Numbered from the stretch's first letter, positions 53,901-61,663 are shown. The stretch is 64,000 bases of DNA from Viridilinea sp964592425 (GCA_964592425.1 CAZQCG010000024.1:1-64000), one strand, 5' to 3'. Numbers and translations are program-made. The notes: generated by a model not told the origin, from the sequence alone.

Positions 53901-55120
53901 TGGAGTAGTGCCGCAATCTCAGCGTTGGCCTCGTCCAGCGCCCCGCGCAGATCAAGTGCACAGCGCACCGCACGGGTCGGATCGTCCTCATGGGCGCTTG
54001 GCGCACCAAAGAGCGCCATCAGTTTATCGCCGTGGGTATACATGTCCACCTTATTCACAATGCCTTCGTAGTGGTGGACAACCGTCTGAGCGCGGCGGTA
54101 ATAGGCATTGAAGATCGCAGCCGCCGTGTCGGGGCGCTCCTGTAGATGGCCGAGCAGGGCGCTGAAGTCGTGCAAGTTGGCGAAGAGCACACTCACCGGG
54201 CGGAATTCCCCCAGGGTGTGCGTCTCAGGTTCAAGGAAGCGGTTGGGCAGGCCATGCACCAGGTAGGGCCGCAGGGCTGCCAGTTGCTCGGCCAGCCGTA
54301 CAAGCGTGGCCATATCGTCCGGGCCGCTGCGATCAAGTGGACTGGGCATCGTCGAGGGTAGCTCGGGCGCGGGCAAATCCTCAAGCAAGTGAAAGCCCTG
54401 ACCCTTGCCGCGCAGGGTCACCGCTGGCACCCGCATCGCTGTCTGGTCGGAAATGACCACCTGGCCTGGTTCAGCGATCTCCTGGGCCAGCGCGACCCGG
54501 TTCACTTCTGGGCCGGTGACGACCAGTTCGATATGCTCGCTGTCGCCAACCTCGGCGGCAAAGACGCGCCCACTATGGACGCCGACACGCAGGCTGAGGG
54601 TAAAGGTGCCAACTCTGGTCTGTAGATTGGCAAACCTGGCCATGCGGCGCTGCATCGCCAGGGCGGCGGCGGCGGCGGCGGCGGCATCGAGCGAGCCAAG
54701 GCTGGCCGAGTCGAAGAAGGCCGTCAGGGCATCACCGCCGAACTTGAGCAGCATACCCTGGTGGGCATAGATTTCGGCAATCAGGTTCTCAAAGAGGTAG
54801 CTGATCACCGCGCTGATCTCCTCGGATCCCTGGCGCCCCAGGCCACTCAGGTGCTCAGAGAGTTTGGTGAAGCCGGAGAGATCGGCAAAGAGTAGGCTAC
54901 CCTCCCAGAAGGCCCCACTGATCCGTCCAGGCTTCGGATCGGCCAGTTGAGCCTGGAGGATGCGCGATGGCACAAAGCTTGCATAGGTAGCCAACCGTGA
55001 GCGCAGCGTTTCGGCCAGTGAGGCTCGTACTGGTGCCGGCAGATCCGGGCTATGATCGAGCAGAGCCGCCTGCTCGGCGCTCAGGAAGTGACGCAGAAGA
55101 AAGGTCGCCTGAGGATTCAT
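50903..55120 (-). CDS. Double class III cyclase domain/AAA ATPase/TPR regulator
   Basis: A 1405-residue multidomain protein. A first class III cyclase domain (about 70-240) keeps both metal Asp residues (LLFADLSGFTKL and GGDALTAFF). A second (about 310-500) reads FANLHDFSALL, with Asn where the first metal Asp should be, but keeps GDKLMALFG and NTGTVFAGRVGG. An ATPase domain follows (about 525-800) with Walker A GEAGAGKS and Walker B LLLLVEDAHWAD. The rest, to the end, is about a dozen TPR-like repeats (YYRQGLYQQALEWANQGL, LGMLYLRLGRW). Such proteins are putative cAMP-producing or nucleotide-sensing signal integrators. ATG at 55120 is preferred over GTG at 55138. Two adjacent large surface-protein genes could be targets, but nothing proves it. 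Confidence 0.88.
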   Translation of the reverse strand: MNPQATFLLRHFLSAEQAALLDHSPDLPAPVRASLAETLRSRLATYASFVPSRILQAQLADPKPGRISGAFWEGSLLFADLSGFTKLSEHLSGLGRQGSEEISAVISYLFENLIAEIYAHQGMLLKFGGDALTAFFDSASLGSLDAAAAAAAALAMQRRMARFANLQTRVGTFTLSLRVGVHSGRVFAAEVGDSEHIELVVTGPEVNRVALAQEIAEPGQVVISDQTAMRVPAVTLRGKGQGFHLLEDLPAPELPSTMPSPLDRSGPDDMATLVRLAEQLAALRPYLVHGLPNRFLEPETHTLGEFRPVSVLFANLHDFSALLGHLQERPDTAAAIFNAYYRRAQTVVHHYEGIVNKVDMYTHGDKLMALFGAPSAHEDDPTRAVRCALDLRGALDEANAEIAALLQALPRPPALEGPGPLFQKIGLNTGTVFAGRVGGAVRYEYTVMGSQVNLAARLMAAANDGEVFISPSTRTAVASQFELVDGSSLRLKGIAQPVIPARVLGLARGVSQPQREDLPVHFGHTPLIGRDAELEALFEASGAALHGQGRVLSLIGEAGAGKSRLAEELLQRLIVASVARDTAGVPTFTILLSECQSYEQRTPYAALRGPLRSLLSLGPQSLDGPELAEHLVARVTQLAPDLERFTPLLGDALGINLTDSPLTRSLSLEQRRDRLQELVIALIAGLATQDPLLLLVEDAHWADLPSQELLARLAEAAPGLPLLLVVTYRSEPPIAAPWQDQAQNLTLRLNELGAEESATLLTALLGGTPPPAILPLLERTQGNPFFIQELVRALIANQVLCHDSAEGWRLARRLDEVELPKSIEGLLMARLDRLDESYQELVQVASVIGRRFQRPVVEGLYGRPERLDESLQRLIGFELIQAEQLERFLAYLFRHALLRDVAYEGILYARRRVLHGRVARRIEELSQDHLEDQLAVLAWHYLQAEEFMPALHYHLHAAEQAVSRFANRDALALYATALSITRHLEGAAEPEPGWLQGQCRNIHEQSGQLRLLLGEYDDAEAHFREALSLARPDEELWLRLHRLLASVEERRSRYEAAFTWLNSGMATAAADLHAEQARCYLLGAGLYYRQGLYQQALEWANQGLGLAEQVGSQADQAHALKLIGNINRDQGELPQAISYLERACTAYEGLNLPGGLCDTLNDLGMLYLRLGRWIATVDSYEQSLQISESIGDVQAVARTSNNLAVVLVGRNQLERAAELYQLSSTMFGRIGSTLGVVVTTANRGEVLLLQGRSAEALPLLIEAITICEQIGARSFLSEFLRMAAEAALAYGDREAARSYAQRSLAFANELGMTPEAAIAHRILGQVALAEDNLELAQRELEQSLAALAHLDNRYELGKTRYQQARLALALNDQATFAIAHTEAMQIFHELDAQRDLALASTLISP

Positions 55121-55160
55121 CGGCACACCTGACAGCACTCGATCTGATCACGTACCAGGG

Positions 55161-55189
55161 ACTGTACCAGGATAAACGTTGCCCGGCAA
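55161..55189 (-). promoter_or_regulatory. Promoter of cyclase/ATPase/TPR gene
   Basis: On the minus strand, TTGCCG (55184-55189) and TACAGT (55161-55166) are 17 bases apart, with TGG before the -10 box. The start codon is about 40 bases downstream. Confidence 0.6.
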
Positions 55190-55323
55190 GCAGTTGGGTT
55201 CCTGGGGGCTAGGCTTTTCGTAATGGCTTGGGGGGAGCTGTACCGCACGCTATGCCTCCTACCGCCCGCTCCGATAGACGCGTGTGGTTCTATCGTCAGC
55301 TGCATTATGCCATTATTGTCCTC

Positions 55324-55352
55324 TTGACAACAGGGCCAACGGGGCGTATACT
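55324..55352 (+). promoter_or_regulatory. Strong sigma-70-type promoter of nadA
   Basis: TTGACA (55324-55329) and TATACT (55347-55352) are separated by 17 bases, close to consensus. The predicted transcript start near 55359 leaves a leader of about 145 bases before nadA. Confidence 0.75.
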
Positions 55353-55368
55353 AGCGTGAACATATGGT

Positions 55369-55441
55369 ACGCCGTGCCGTCAATCTCTGCGCATGGCTCT
55401 AGTGTCATAGGGACACTTATGCGTGGCGGCACGGCGTTTTT
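55369..55441 (+). promoter_or_regulatory. Terminator-like leader hairpin of nadA (attenuator candidate)
   Basis: ACGCCGTGCCG (55369-55379) pairs perfectly with CGGCACGGCGT (55427-55437), followed by a T run to 55441. Inside, CGCAT (55390-55394) pairs with ATGCG (55419-55423) and AGTGTC (55401-55406) with GACACT (55412-55417). The stem plus U tract looks like an intrinsic terminator placed between the promoter and the gene. Confidence 0.6.
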
Positions 55442-55471
55442 CCACATCAGGATTAGTGTTATTTGTACACT
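55401..55471 (+). promoter_or_regulatory. Pair of 17-bp inverted repeats in nadA leader
   Basis: AGTGTCATAGGGACACT (55401-55417) and AGTGTTATTTGTACACT (55455-55471) share the pattern AGTGTnATnnGnACACT. Both are inverted repeats of equal length, 54 bases centre to centre, and look like binding sites for one dimeric regulator. NAD-pathway repressors such as NiaR or NrtR are the natural candidates, but neither gene is in the window. Confidence 0.55.
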
Positions 55472-55503
55472 ATATGTGTCCCCCCACTGCGAGGAGTTGC
55501 CCT

Positions 55504-56475
55504 ATGGCTCTGAACCTCTATCATGACCCGCCTGCAACGGCTGCGGCGCTCACCGCTGAGATCGCTGCCTTGCGGGCCAGTCGCCAGGCGGTCATCCTGG
55601 CGCATAACTATGAATATGGTGAGATCCAGGATCTGGCCGATTATGTCGGTGACTCACTTGGCATGGCCCAATATGCTGCCCGCAGTGACGCGCAGGTGCT
55701 GGTTGTCTGTGGCGTACACTTTATGGCTGAGACGGCCGCCATCCTTGCACCAGCGAAAACAGTGCTTATCCCCGACCCGGAAGCCGGCTGCTCACTTGCT
55801 GCTTCGATCAACGCCGATCAGTTGCGCGTCTGGAAGGCCGAACATCCCGGTGCCGTCGTGGTGAGCTATGTCAATACCACTGCTGAGGTCAAGGCCGAGA
55901 GTGACTATTGCTGCACCTCGGGCAACGCCGAGCGGGTCATCCGCGCTATTCCTGCTGATAAGACCATCCTCTTCCTGCCCGATATGTTCCTCGGTAGCTA
56001 TCTGCGTCAGCAGACTGGCCGGGCGATCGAGATCTGGGCTGGCGAATGTCATGTCCATGCCGCTATTCGCCCCGACCTGGTTGAACAGCAACGGGCGGCC
56101 CATCCGTCCGCTGAGTTTCTGATCCACCCTGAGTGTGGCTGTGTCAGCAGTACTATGCACTACCTGGCGACCGGCAAGATCAGCCCCGAGGGCACCCATA
56201 TCCTCTCGACCGAAGGTATGATCCGCCACACTGCCGCCAGCCATGCCAGTCAGTTCGTCGTCGCTACCGAGATTGGTGTGTTGCACCGTATGCGCAAGGC
56301 GAACCCGGCCAAAGAGTTTCTGCCGATCGACGATTCGATCAGTTGCAAATATATGAAGCTGATCACGCTGGCGAAAGTGCGCGATAGCCTGCGTGATATG
56401 ACCCATGTGGTGCGGGTTGAACCAGAGTTGGCTGCTCGTGCCCGCGGTGCGATTGAGCGCATGATTGCCCTGTGA
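55504..56475 (+). CDS. nadA: Quinolinate synthase A
   Basis: A 323-residue [4Fe-4S] enzyme that condenses iminoaspartate with dihydroxyacetone phosphate to quinolinate. The opening VILAHNYEYGEIQDLADYVG and GDSLGMAQYAA are diagnostic, as are the three cluster Cys in EAGCSLAA, HPECGC and SISCKYMK. The length is typical of the compact form. The ATG at 55504 follows GAGGAG and replaces a longer frame to 55423 that would read through the leader structure. It is the first of three NAD biosynthesis genes in order; a terminator follows, so nadB is probably transcribed partly on its own. Confidence 0.95.
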   Translation: MALNLYHDPPATAAALTAEIAALRASRQAVILAHNYEYGEIQDLADYVGDSLGMAQYAARSDAQVLVVCGVHFMAETAAILAPAKTVLIPDPEAGCSLAASINADQLRVWKAEHPGAVVVSYVNTTAEVKAESDYCCTSGNAERVIRAIPADKTILFLPDMFLGSYLRQQTGRAIEIWAGECHVHAAIRPDLVEQQRAAHPSAEFLIHPECGCVSSTMHYLATGKISPEGTHILSTEGMIRHTAASHASQFVVATEIGVLHRMRKANPAKEFLPIDDSISCKYMKLITLAKVRDSLRDMTHVVRVEPELAARARGAIERMIAL

Positions 56476-56510
56476 CACGCTGGTAGCGTACCACGGTGAT
56501 TGTGCGTAAA

Positions 56511-56530
56511 ACGCCCCACCGGGGCGTCTT
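56511..56530 (+). terminator. Intrinsic terminator between nadA and nadB
   Basis: ACGCCCC (56511-56517) and GGGGCGT (56521-56527) form a stem around ACC, followed by CTTTA. It should reduce read-through into nadB. Confidence 0.7.
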
Positions 56531-56582
56531 TAGCCCGCAGCTTCAGTTTTGTCACTACTGTCCTTGGAGGGGAGGTGCTCGT

Positions 56583-58235
56583 ATGTTTACCCTGCCACGT
56601 TATGCACTCCATAGTTTACCCGTTGCCGAACGCCGCCGCACGGGCCTGCTGGTGATCGGTGCGGGGGCTGCTGGTCTGAGTGCCGCCCTGGCTGCTGCTG
56701 CCCAGACGGAGGTGCTCGTGCTGGCTCGTGGCACGCTGCCCGAGAGTAATTCGGCCCTGGCCCAGGGGGGAATCGCTGCTGCCCTCGACCCTGCCGATTC
56801 ACCCCTGGCCCACCTTGACGATACGCTGATTGCCGGCGCTGGTCTCTCCGATCCTGCAGCCGGCGCAACCCTGGCCGAGGCCGCCCCGGCTTTGATGCAT
56901 AAACTGGCCGCCCATGGCGTGCCCTTTGCCCGCGCCGAGGCTGGTCGGCTGGCCCTCGGGCTTGAGGGTGGTCACTCGGCGCGGCGCATTGTCCATGTCG
57001 GCGATGCGACGGGCTGGGCCGTCACCAGCGCCCTGCTTGCTGAAGCCCGCCTCCATCCGCAGATCACCCTGCTTGAGGGCTGGCAGGCGGTTGATCTGCT
57101 CGACCAGGCTGGGCGGATCAGCGGGGCCCTGGCCCGTGACGCCTCCGGACGCTGGTGGCGTCTGCTGGCTGATGCGACCCTGCTCGCCAGCGGTGGGGCC
57201 GGAGCGCTCTACGGGCTGACCAGCAACCAGCCCGGTGCGCTTGGCGAGGGCATTGCTATGGCCTACCGGGCGGGTGCCGAGGTGGCCGATATGGAGTTTG
57301 TCCAGTTCCATCCCACCGTTTATCGAACTCGCAGTGGCGAGGGCTTCCTGATCAGCGAGGCGGTACGCGGCGAGGGTGGCCTCTTGCGCACGCTCGCTGG
57401 TGAGCGTTTTATGCCAGCCTATGATCCACGTGCCGAGTTGGCCCCCCGCGATGTAGTTACCCGTGGGATCTATGCAGCAATGCAGCGCAGCGGCAGCGAC
57501 CATGTCCTGCTTGACCTGACTCACCTGGCGCATGAGTTGGTCGAGAGCCACTTCCCGACCATCTCGGCCCGTCTGCGCGCCGATGGGCTTGAGCCCCTGC
57601 GCGAGGCGATTCCGGTAGCACCGGCGGCCCATTACCTGATGGGTGGTATTCGTACCGATCTCGACGGTGCCACCAGCCTGCCTGGCCTCTTTGCGGCTGG
57701 CGAGGTAGCCTGTACCGGCGTGCATGGGGCCAACCGCCTGGCCTCCAACTCGCTGCTCGAATGCCTGGTCTTTGGTCAACGCGCCGGGCTTGCGGCATTG
57801 CAAGGGCCTGGCCGACGCAGCTTCAGCCTGGTACATGCGGAATCCGAGCTTCCCGATGCCAGCTCTGCCCAATACATGCCGCTCCAGGCTGGGGCAGCGT
57901 GGCGCAGCCAGCTGGCTCAGATCATGCGTCAGGCTGGTGGGCCGATGCGTGATGCAGCCGGTCTGCGTGCTGGCCTGGCCGCCCTGGCGCAGTTGCCATT
58001 GCAGGCCGCCCCCGCTGACCCCAATGCACTTACCGCCGCCAACGCGGCCCTGACCGCCCGGCTCATCCTTAATGCTGCCCTGCTGCGCGAAGAAAGCCGT
58101 GGCGGACATTTCCGCAGTGACTTCCCGGCTCCGCGTGAGCAGTGGCGTGCCCATAGCTTGCAGGTGCGCGACCATGCCCCGACCCTGGTGCCCCGCATCG
58201 CTCCTGAGCCGCGCCTGGCCCACGCCGCCGATTGA
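56583..58235 (+). CDS. nadB: L-aspartate oxidase
   Basis: A 550-residue flavoprotein of the succinate dehydrogenase family. The FAD motif is LLVIGAGAAGLSAALAAA. It also has ARGTLPESNSALAQGGIAAA, EFVQFHPT with the substrate-site His, the GGIRTD and CTGVHGANRLASNSLLECLVFG stretches. It oxidises L-aspartate to iminoaspartate, the substrate of NadA. The ATG at 56583 follows GGAGGGGAGG; the longer frame from 56496 crosses the terminator. nadC follows after 116 bases, so nadA-nadB-nadC form the complete de novo NAD module. Confidence 0.95.
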   Translation: MFTLPRYALHSLPVAERRRTGLLVIGAGAAGLSAALAAAAQTEVLVLARGTLPESNSALAQGGIAAALDPADSPLAHLDDTLIAGAGLSDPAAGATLAEAAPALMHKLAAHGVPFARAEAGRLALGLEGGHSARRIVHVGDATGWAVTSALLAEARLHPQITLLEGWQAVDLLDQAGRISGALARDASGRWWRLLADATLLASGGAGALYGLTSNQPGALGEGIAMAYRAGAEVADMEFVQFHPTVYRTRSGEGFLISEAVRGEGGLLRTLAGERFMPAYDPRAELAPRDVVTRGIYAAMQRSGSDHVLLDLTHLAHELVESHFPTISARLRADGLEPLREAIPVAPAAHYLMGGIRTDLDGATSLPGLFAAGEVACTGVHGANRLASNSLLECLVFGQRAGLAALQGPGRRSFSLVHAESELPDASSAQYMPLQAGAAWRSQLAQIMRQAGGPMRDAAGLRAGLAALAQLPLQAAPADPNALTAANAALTARLILNAALLREESRGGHFRSDFPAPREQWRAHSLQVRDHAPTLVPRIAPEPRLAHAAD

Positions 58236-58351
58236 TCCGCTAGAGCGCTTCGCGCTGGGGTTGGGGGCTGGGGGTTGCCGCCTCTGGACGCCATCCACCG
58301 CACGCAGGTCGGCTCAACCTTTCTGAGAATCGCTGTAGACTGGCAAGCAAT

Positions 58352-59209
58352 ATGATCGCACTCGCTTCCACGTTGATCCACGCTGTGGTTGCCCAGGCCC
58401 TGGCTGAGGATGTTGGCACCGGCGACCTGAGTACGCTGGCGGTGATTCCTGCGCATGCCCAGAGCGAGGCTCATTTTGTCTTCCGCGAGGCCGGGGTTGT
58501 CTGTGGTCTGCCTCTCGTTCAGGCTGTTTTTGTTATGCTCGACCCGGCTCTGCGGGTAACCAATGTTGTGGAGGAGGGCGCACGGGTAATACCGGGACAG
58601 GTGGTGGCTAGCGTGGCTGGCCCGGCCCGTGCCATCCTCACCGGCGAGCGTGTGGCGCTCAACCTCTTCCAGCGTATGAGTGGCGTGGCAACCCTCGCGG
58701 CCCGCTATGTTGAGGCAGTGGCTGGCACGCAGGCATGCATCCTTGATACACGTAAGACCACCCCCGGCTTGCGGGCGCTCGAGAAGTATGCCGTGCGTGT
58801 GGGTGGGGCACGCAACCATCGCCACGGCCTCTACGACGGCATTATGCTTAAGGATAACCACCTGGCTATTCTCGCCGCCGAGGGCCTGGGTCTGGCTGAG
58901 GCGGTCGCCCAGGCGCGGGCTGCCGTCGGCCCGATGGTGCAGCTTGAAGTGGAGGTCGAAAGTGTCGCGCAGGCCGCCGTCGCTGCGGCTGCTGGCGTCG
59001 ATCTCATCCTGCTTGACAATATGCCGCCTGATCAGCTACGTGCCGCCGTAGCCATCGTGGCCGGACGTGCCCGTACCGAGGCGAGTGGCGGGATCAGCCT
59101 GGCGACTGTGCGGGCCGTCGCCGAGAGCGGGGTCGACTACATCAGCGTGGGGGCGCTCACCCACAGTGCGCGGGCCCTCGACATCGGCCTCGACAGCATT
59201 AGCAACTGA
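58352..59209 (+). CDS. nadC: Nicotinate-nucleotide pyrophosphorylase (carboxylating)
   Basis: A 285-residue type II phosphoribosyltransferase. EDVGTGDLST near the N terminus, GERVALNLFQRMSGVAT, LDTRKTTPGLRALEKYAVRVGGARNHR and the C-terminal SGGISLATVRAVAESGVDYISVGALTHS are all classical. It converts quinolinate and PRPP to nicotinate mononucleotide, CO2 and pyrophosphate. The pyrophosphate released could feed the H+-PPase in this window, an inference only. Its last 174 bases overlap the 3' end of the convergent MFS gene. Confidence 0.95.
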   Translation: MIALASTLIHAVVAQALAEDVGTGDLSTLAVIPAHAQSEAHFVFREAGVVCGLPLVQAVFVMLDPALRVTNVVEEGARVIPGQVVASVAGPARAILTGERVALNLFQRMSGVATLAARYVEAVAGTQACILDTRKTTPGLRALEKYAVRVGGARNHRHGLYDGIMLKDNHLAILAAEGLGLAEAVAQARAAVGPMVQLEVEVESVAQAAVAAAAGVDLILLDNMPPDQLRAAVAIVAGRARTEASGGISLATVRAVAESGVDYISVGALTHSARALDIGLDSISN

Positions 59210-60475
59210 GCGCCCGATCGCCTGTTGCTCGATGTGCATCAGGCTGGGTGCAGCAAAACCGAGCAGGCAGATTGCCGCTGAACTCAAGCCGCCAGCGATA
59301 AAGACCCCCCGCACACCGATCAGTTCACCGAGGATGGCGGCCAGGCCCAGGCCCAGGGGTACCGTCAAGCCCATCACCGTATTCAGCAAAGCCAGCACCC
59401 GCCCCTGGAGTTGGTTGGGCACCTGGGCCTGTAGCAAGGCCATCAACGGCGCATTGCCGGTCGAGAAGGTGATGCCACTCAGCGTCCACCAGGCTGTCGC
59501 GAGCCAGAGCCATCCTCCAGGGGTCAGCGCCGTAAAGGCCACCGTTGCACAGGAGATTGCAAAGGAGACCAGCACGGTGACGATGCGCCGCTTGAAGAGC
59601 GGCACGACGCTGATCAGTGCGCCCCCGGCGATCACCCCGATGCCGGCCAGGCCCTCCATCAAGGCAACCTCGTTGACTCCACCGCCGAAGTGCTCTTTGA
59701 CCAGCAGCGGGGTCAGCGTAAAGGTGGGCATAATCGTCAGCACCACCAGCGCTACCAGGCCATAGAGGATGAGCAGGCCACGGTTGTGCAAGACAACCCG
59801 TGCTCCGCCCATAAAATCATCCCAGAGGCCGGAAGGTTGGGCCGGATTGCGCTGCGGCTGAGGGATGCGAAAGAAGAGCAGCGGCGCAAGGCCCAGCAGC
59901 GCGGTGAACACATCAACCAGCAGGGCCCCCTGGAATGGCAGAAAGGCCAGCAGCAACGCGCCCAGTGGCGCTGCGGCAATCGTCATAACCCCTTGCAGCA
60001 TCTGGTTGAGCCCGGCGACCCGGTCAAGCCAGCTTGCCGGTACGAGCATCACGGTGCTGGCGGCTGCCGCCGGTGATTGAAATGCTTGCATGCTGCTGCG
60101 GATGCTCATCATAAGATAGATATGCCAGAGCTGGATCTGTTCACTCTGGAAGAGCCAGATCAACACCAGCATACAAAAGGCCGAGATCGTATCGCTGATG
60201 ATCATGATCAGCCGGCGACTGAACCGATCGGCCAGCACGCCCCCAAGTGGGCCTAGGAGCGCCTGGGGTAAGAGCGCCGCTACCCCGGTCAGGGCCAGGG
60301 CCCCAGGTGTCCCGACCTCGAGCGTGATCCACCAGATCAGCACAAACTGGGTCAGGGCGCTCCCGATCAGCGAGAGCGCCTGGCCTAACCAGATCGTCCA
60401 GAAACGCAGCCGCCAGGAACCAGTTGGCACAAAGCCATGGGAGGGGGCGGTCGGCGACGAAGAGTCGGTCTGCAT
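59036..60475 (-). CDS. MFS transporter (macrolide-efflux/MefA-like)
   Basis: A 479-residue protein with about twelve membrane segments in residues 22-410. FWTIWLGQALSLIGSALTQFVLIWWI and LGPLGGVLADRFSRR are typical of the MefA/enterobactin-exporter branch. The last 57 or so residues are hydrophilic, Gly/Asp/Arg-rich and encoded opposite the conserved 3' end of nadC. They do not look like a transporter domain and probably arose by loss of the original stop. Drug or siderophore export is the family expectation. The start at 60475 is plausible but lacks a clear ribosome site. Confidence 0.8.
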   Translation of the reverse strand: MQTDSSSPTAPSHGFVPTGSWRLRFWTIWLGQALSLIGSALTQFVLIWWITLEVGTPGALALTGVAALLPQALLGPLGGVLADRFSRRLIMIISDTISAFCMLVLIWLFQSEQIQLWHIYLMMSIRSSMQAFQSPAAAASTVMLVPASWLDRVAGLNQMLQGVMTIAAAPLGALLLAFLPFQGALLVDVFTALLGLAPLLFFRIPQPQRNPAQPSGLWDDFMGGARVVLHNRGLLILYGLVALVVLTIMPTFTLTPLLVKEHFGGGVNEVALMEGLAGIGVIAGGALISVVPLFKRRIVTVLVSFAISCATVAFTALTPGGWLWLATAWWTLSGITFSTGNAPLMALLQAQVPNQLQGRVLALLNTVMGLTVPLGLGLAAILGELIGVRGVFIAGGLSSAAICLLGFAAPSLMHIEQQAIGRSVANAVEADVEGPRTVGERPHADVVDPALGDGPHSRQADPATRLGTGTSGHDGYGGT

Positions 60476-60558
60476 GCGGTGCTATCCAGATCCCAACTGC
60501 CTGGCCCATGCGAGATCACGCCAGATACATTATAACTGCTGCGGCTTGCGCCCGGTGT

Positions 60559-60815
60559 TTATACGCCAAGGGCCTCAATCACCAGGCGCGCCGCTGCGCC
60601 GCCTGAGTATTGCTGCTGGCCGGTGATCAGTCGTCCGTCACGCACGGCAAAAACGGCAAAACGCGGCCCGACAATGAAGTTGGTCTCCGCCAGTTTGTGC
60701 GCCTCCTCTTCGATCCAGAAGGGCTGGATGCGCTGCCCGACAAAGGCATCGGCAAAGGCCTCCTCGCTGTTGGCAAAGCCAGTCCAGGTCTTGCCCTTGA
60801 CCAGCAGTTCACCAT
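60559..60815 (-). pseudogene. Truncated DJ-1/PfpI family gene
   Basis: The frame encodes the C-terminal part of a DJ-1/PfpI (type 1 glutamine amidotransferase-like) protein: GELLVKGKTWTGFANSEEAF, FAVFAVRDGRLITGQQQYS and the final helix. The N-terminal half with the nucleophile elbow (Cys/Glu) is missing. A ribosome site GAGGAG and ATGGTG at 60815 exist upstream but in a different frame from the DJ-1 residues. The simplest reading is an internal deletion that fused the native start to the tail out of frame. A repressor-type promoter still stands before it. Confidence 0.7.
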
Positions 60816-60829
60816 TTGCTCCTCGAAAT

Positions 60830-60858
60830 AAGATACCGTACGGTATCGTAAATGTCAA
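60830..60858 (-). promoter_or_regulatory. Promoter with TetR-type palindrome in spacer
   Basis: On the minus strand TTGACA (60853-60858) and TATCTT (60830-60835) are 17 bases apart. The perfect 16-base palindrome GATACCGTACGGTATC (60832-60847) lies across the spacer and -10 box. This is the usual site for a TetR-type repressor to block RNA polymerase. Confidence 0.75.
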
Positions 60859-60886
60859 CCTGCCGGAATGAGGAGAGTGTTGGCTC

Positions 60887-60914
60887 TTGATATTACTTTA
60901 CAGTATGGTATTAT
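60887..60914 (+). promoter_or_regulatory. Promoter of reductase-tetR unit with degenerate second operator
   Basis: TTGATA (60887-60892) and TATTAT (60909-60914) are 16 bases apart, with TGG before the -10. Bases 60897-60912 (TTTACAGTATGGTATT) match the upstream palindrome at 11 of 16 positions and lie in the same spacer position. Confidence 0.55.
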
Positions 60915-61051
60915 ATCTTCTGGATGCTTACAACCTGGCCATCCAGTTCGTGTGGCAAGTGGTGGGGGTTCAGCCAGGCTGGTAGCCCTCTCCTCGTCCC
61001 TGCACAACGCCTGGCCGCTTTCATGGGTTAACGTTATTACAGGAGCAGCAG

Positions 61052-61663
61052 ATGCAGATCGTCATTATTGGTGCAGGTAATGTGGGTGCGACCCTGGGGG
61101 CAAAGTGGGTAGCGGCGGGTCACACGGTGGTCTTTGGGGTGCGCGACCCTGCTGGGGCAAAGGCACAGGCAGCCCTGGCCACCACAGGCGGCGCTGCGCG
61201 GGTCGAGGCGATTGCACTGGCGCTGCGTGCCGCCGAGGTGGTTGTCTTGGCCCTGCCCGGTGCGGCAGTGGCCGATTTTGTGCGTGACTATGGTGATGCG
61301 CTGGCTGGCAAGCTGGTAATTGACACAACCAACCGTTTCGGCCAGCCGGCGATGAATGCCCTGGAGCTATTGCAGACCGCTGCACCGGCAGCAATGCTGG
61401 GACGTGCCTTTAATTCGCTGGGTTGGGAGAACTTTGCCGAACCGTGGCTGGGTGATGTGCAGGCCGACATGCTCTACTGTGCGCCTGCAGGCGAGCCCAG
61501 TACCCGTGTCGCACAGTTGATCAGCGACGTAGGCCTGAACCCCGTGCGTGCTGGCGGGCTCGAACAGGCACCCCTGATCGATAACCTTGGAGCCCTCTGG
61601 GGGGCGCTGGCCTATGGGCAGGGCTATGGGCGTCGGGTTGCGTTTAAGGTGTTATTACCCTGA
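61052..61663 (+). CDS. NADPH-dependent F420-reductase-like oxidoreductase
   Basis: A 203-residue Rossmann protein. The dinucleotide motif is IVIIGAGNVGATLGAKW, followed by VVFGVRDP with an Arg that favours NADP, then LALPG, LVIDTTNRFG and LGRAFNSLGWENFAEP. This is the NADP oxidoreductase, coenzyme-F420-dependent type. True F420 use is not shown, since many members of the family lack it. It overlaps no gene but is followed by tetR after about 37 bases and sits behind a promoter with a half-matching operator, so it is probably controlled by that regulator. Confidence 0.85.
   Translation: MQIVIIGAGNVGATLGAKWVAAGHTVVFGVRDPAGAKAQAALATTGGAARVEAIALALRAAEVVVLALPGAAVADFVRDYGDALAGKLVIDTTNRFGQPAMNALELLQTAAPAAMLGRAFNSLGWENFAEPWLGDVQADMLYCAPAGEPSTRVAQLISDVGLNPVRAGGLEQAPLIDNLGALWGALAYGQGYGRRVAFKVLLP

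Noticed and set aside
60627..60815. 62-aa frame starting at the ATG behind GAGGAG upstream of the DJ-1 fragment
   Set aside because: It has a good start but random, Arg/Pro/Ser-rich product; it is the out-of-frame result of the deletion, not a gene.
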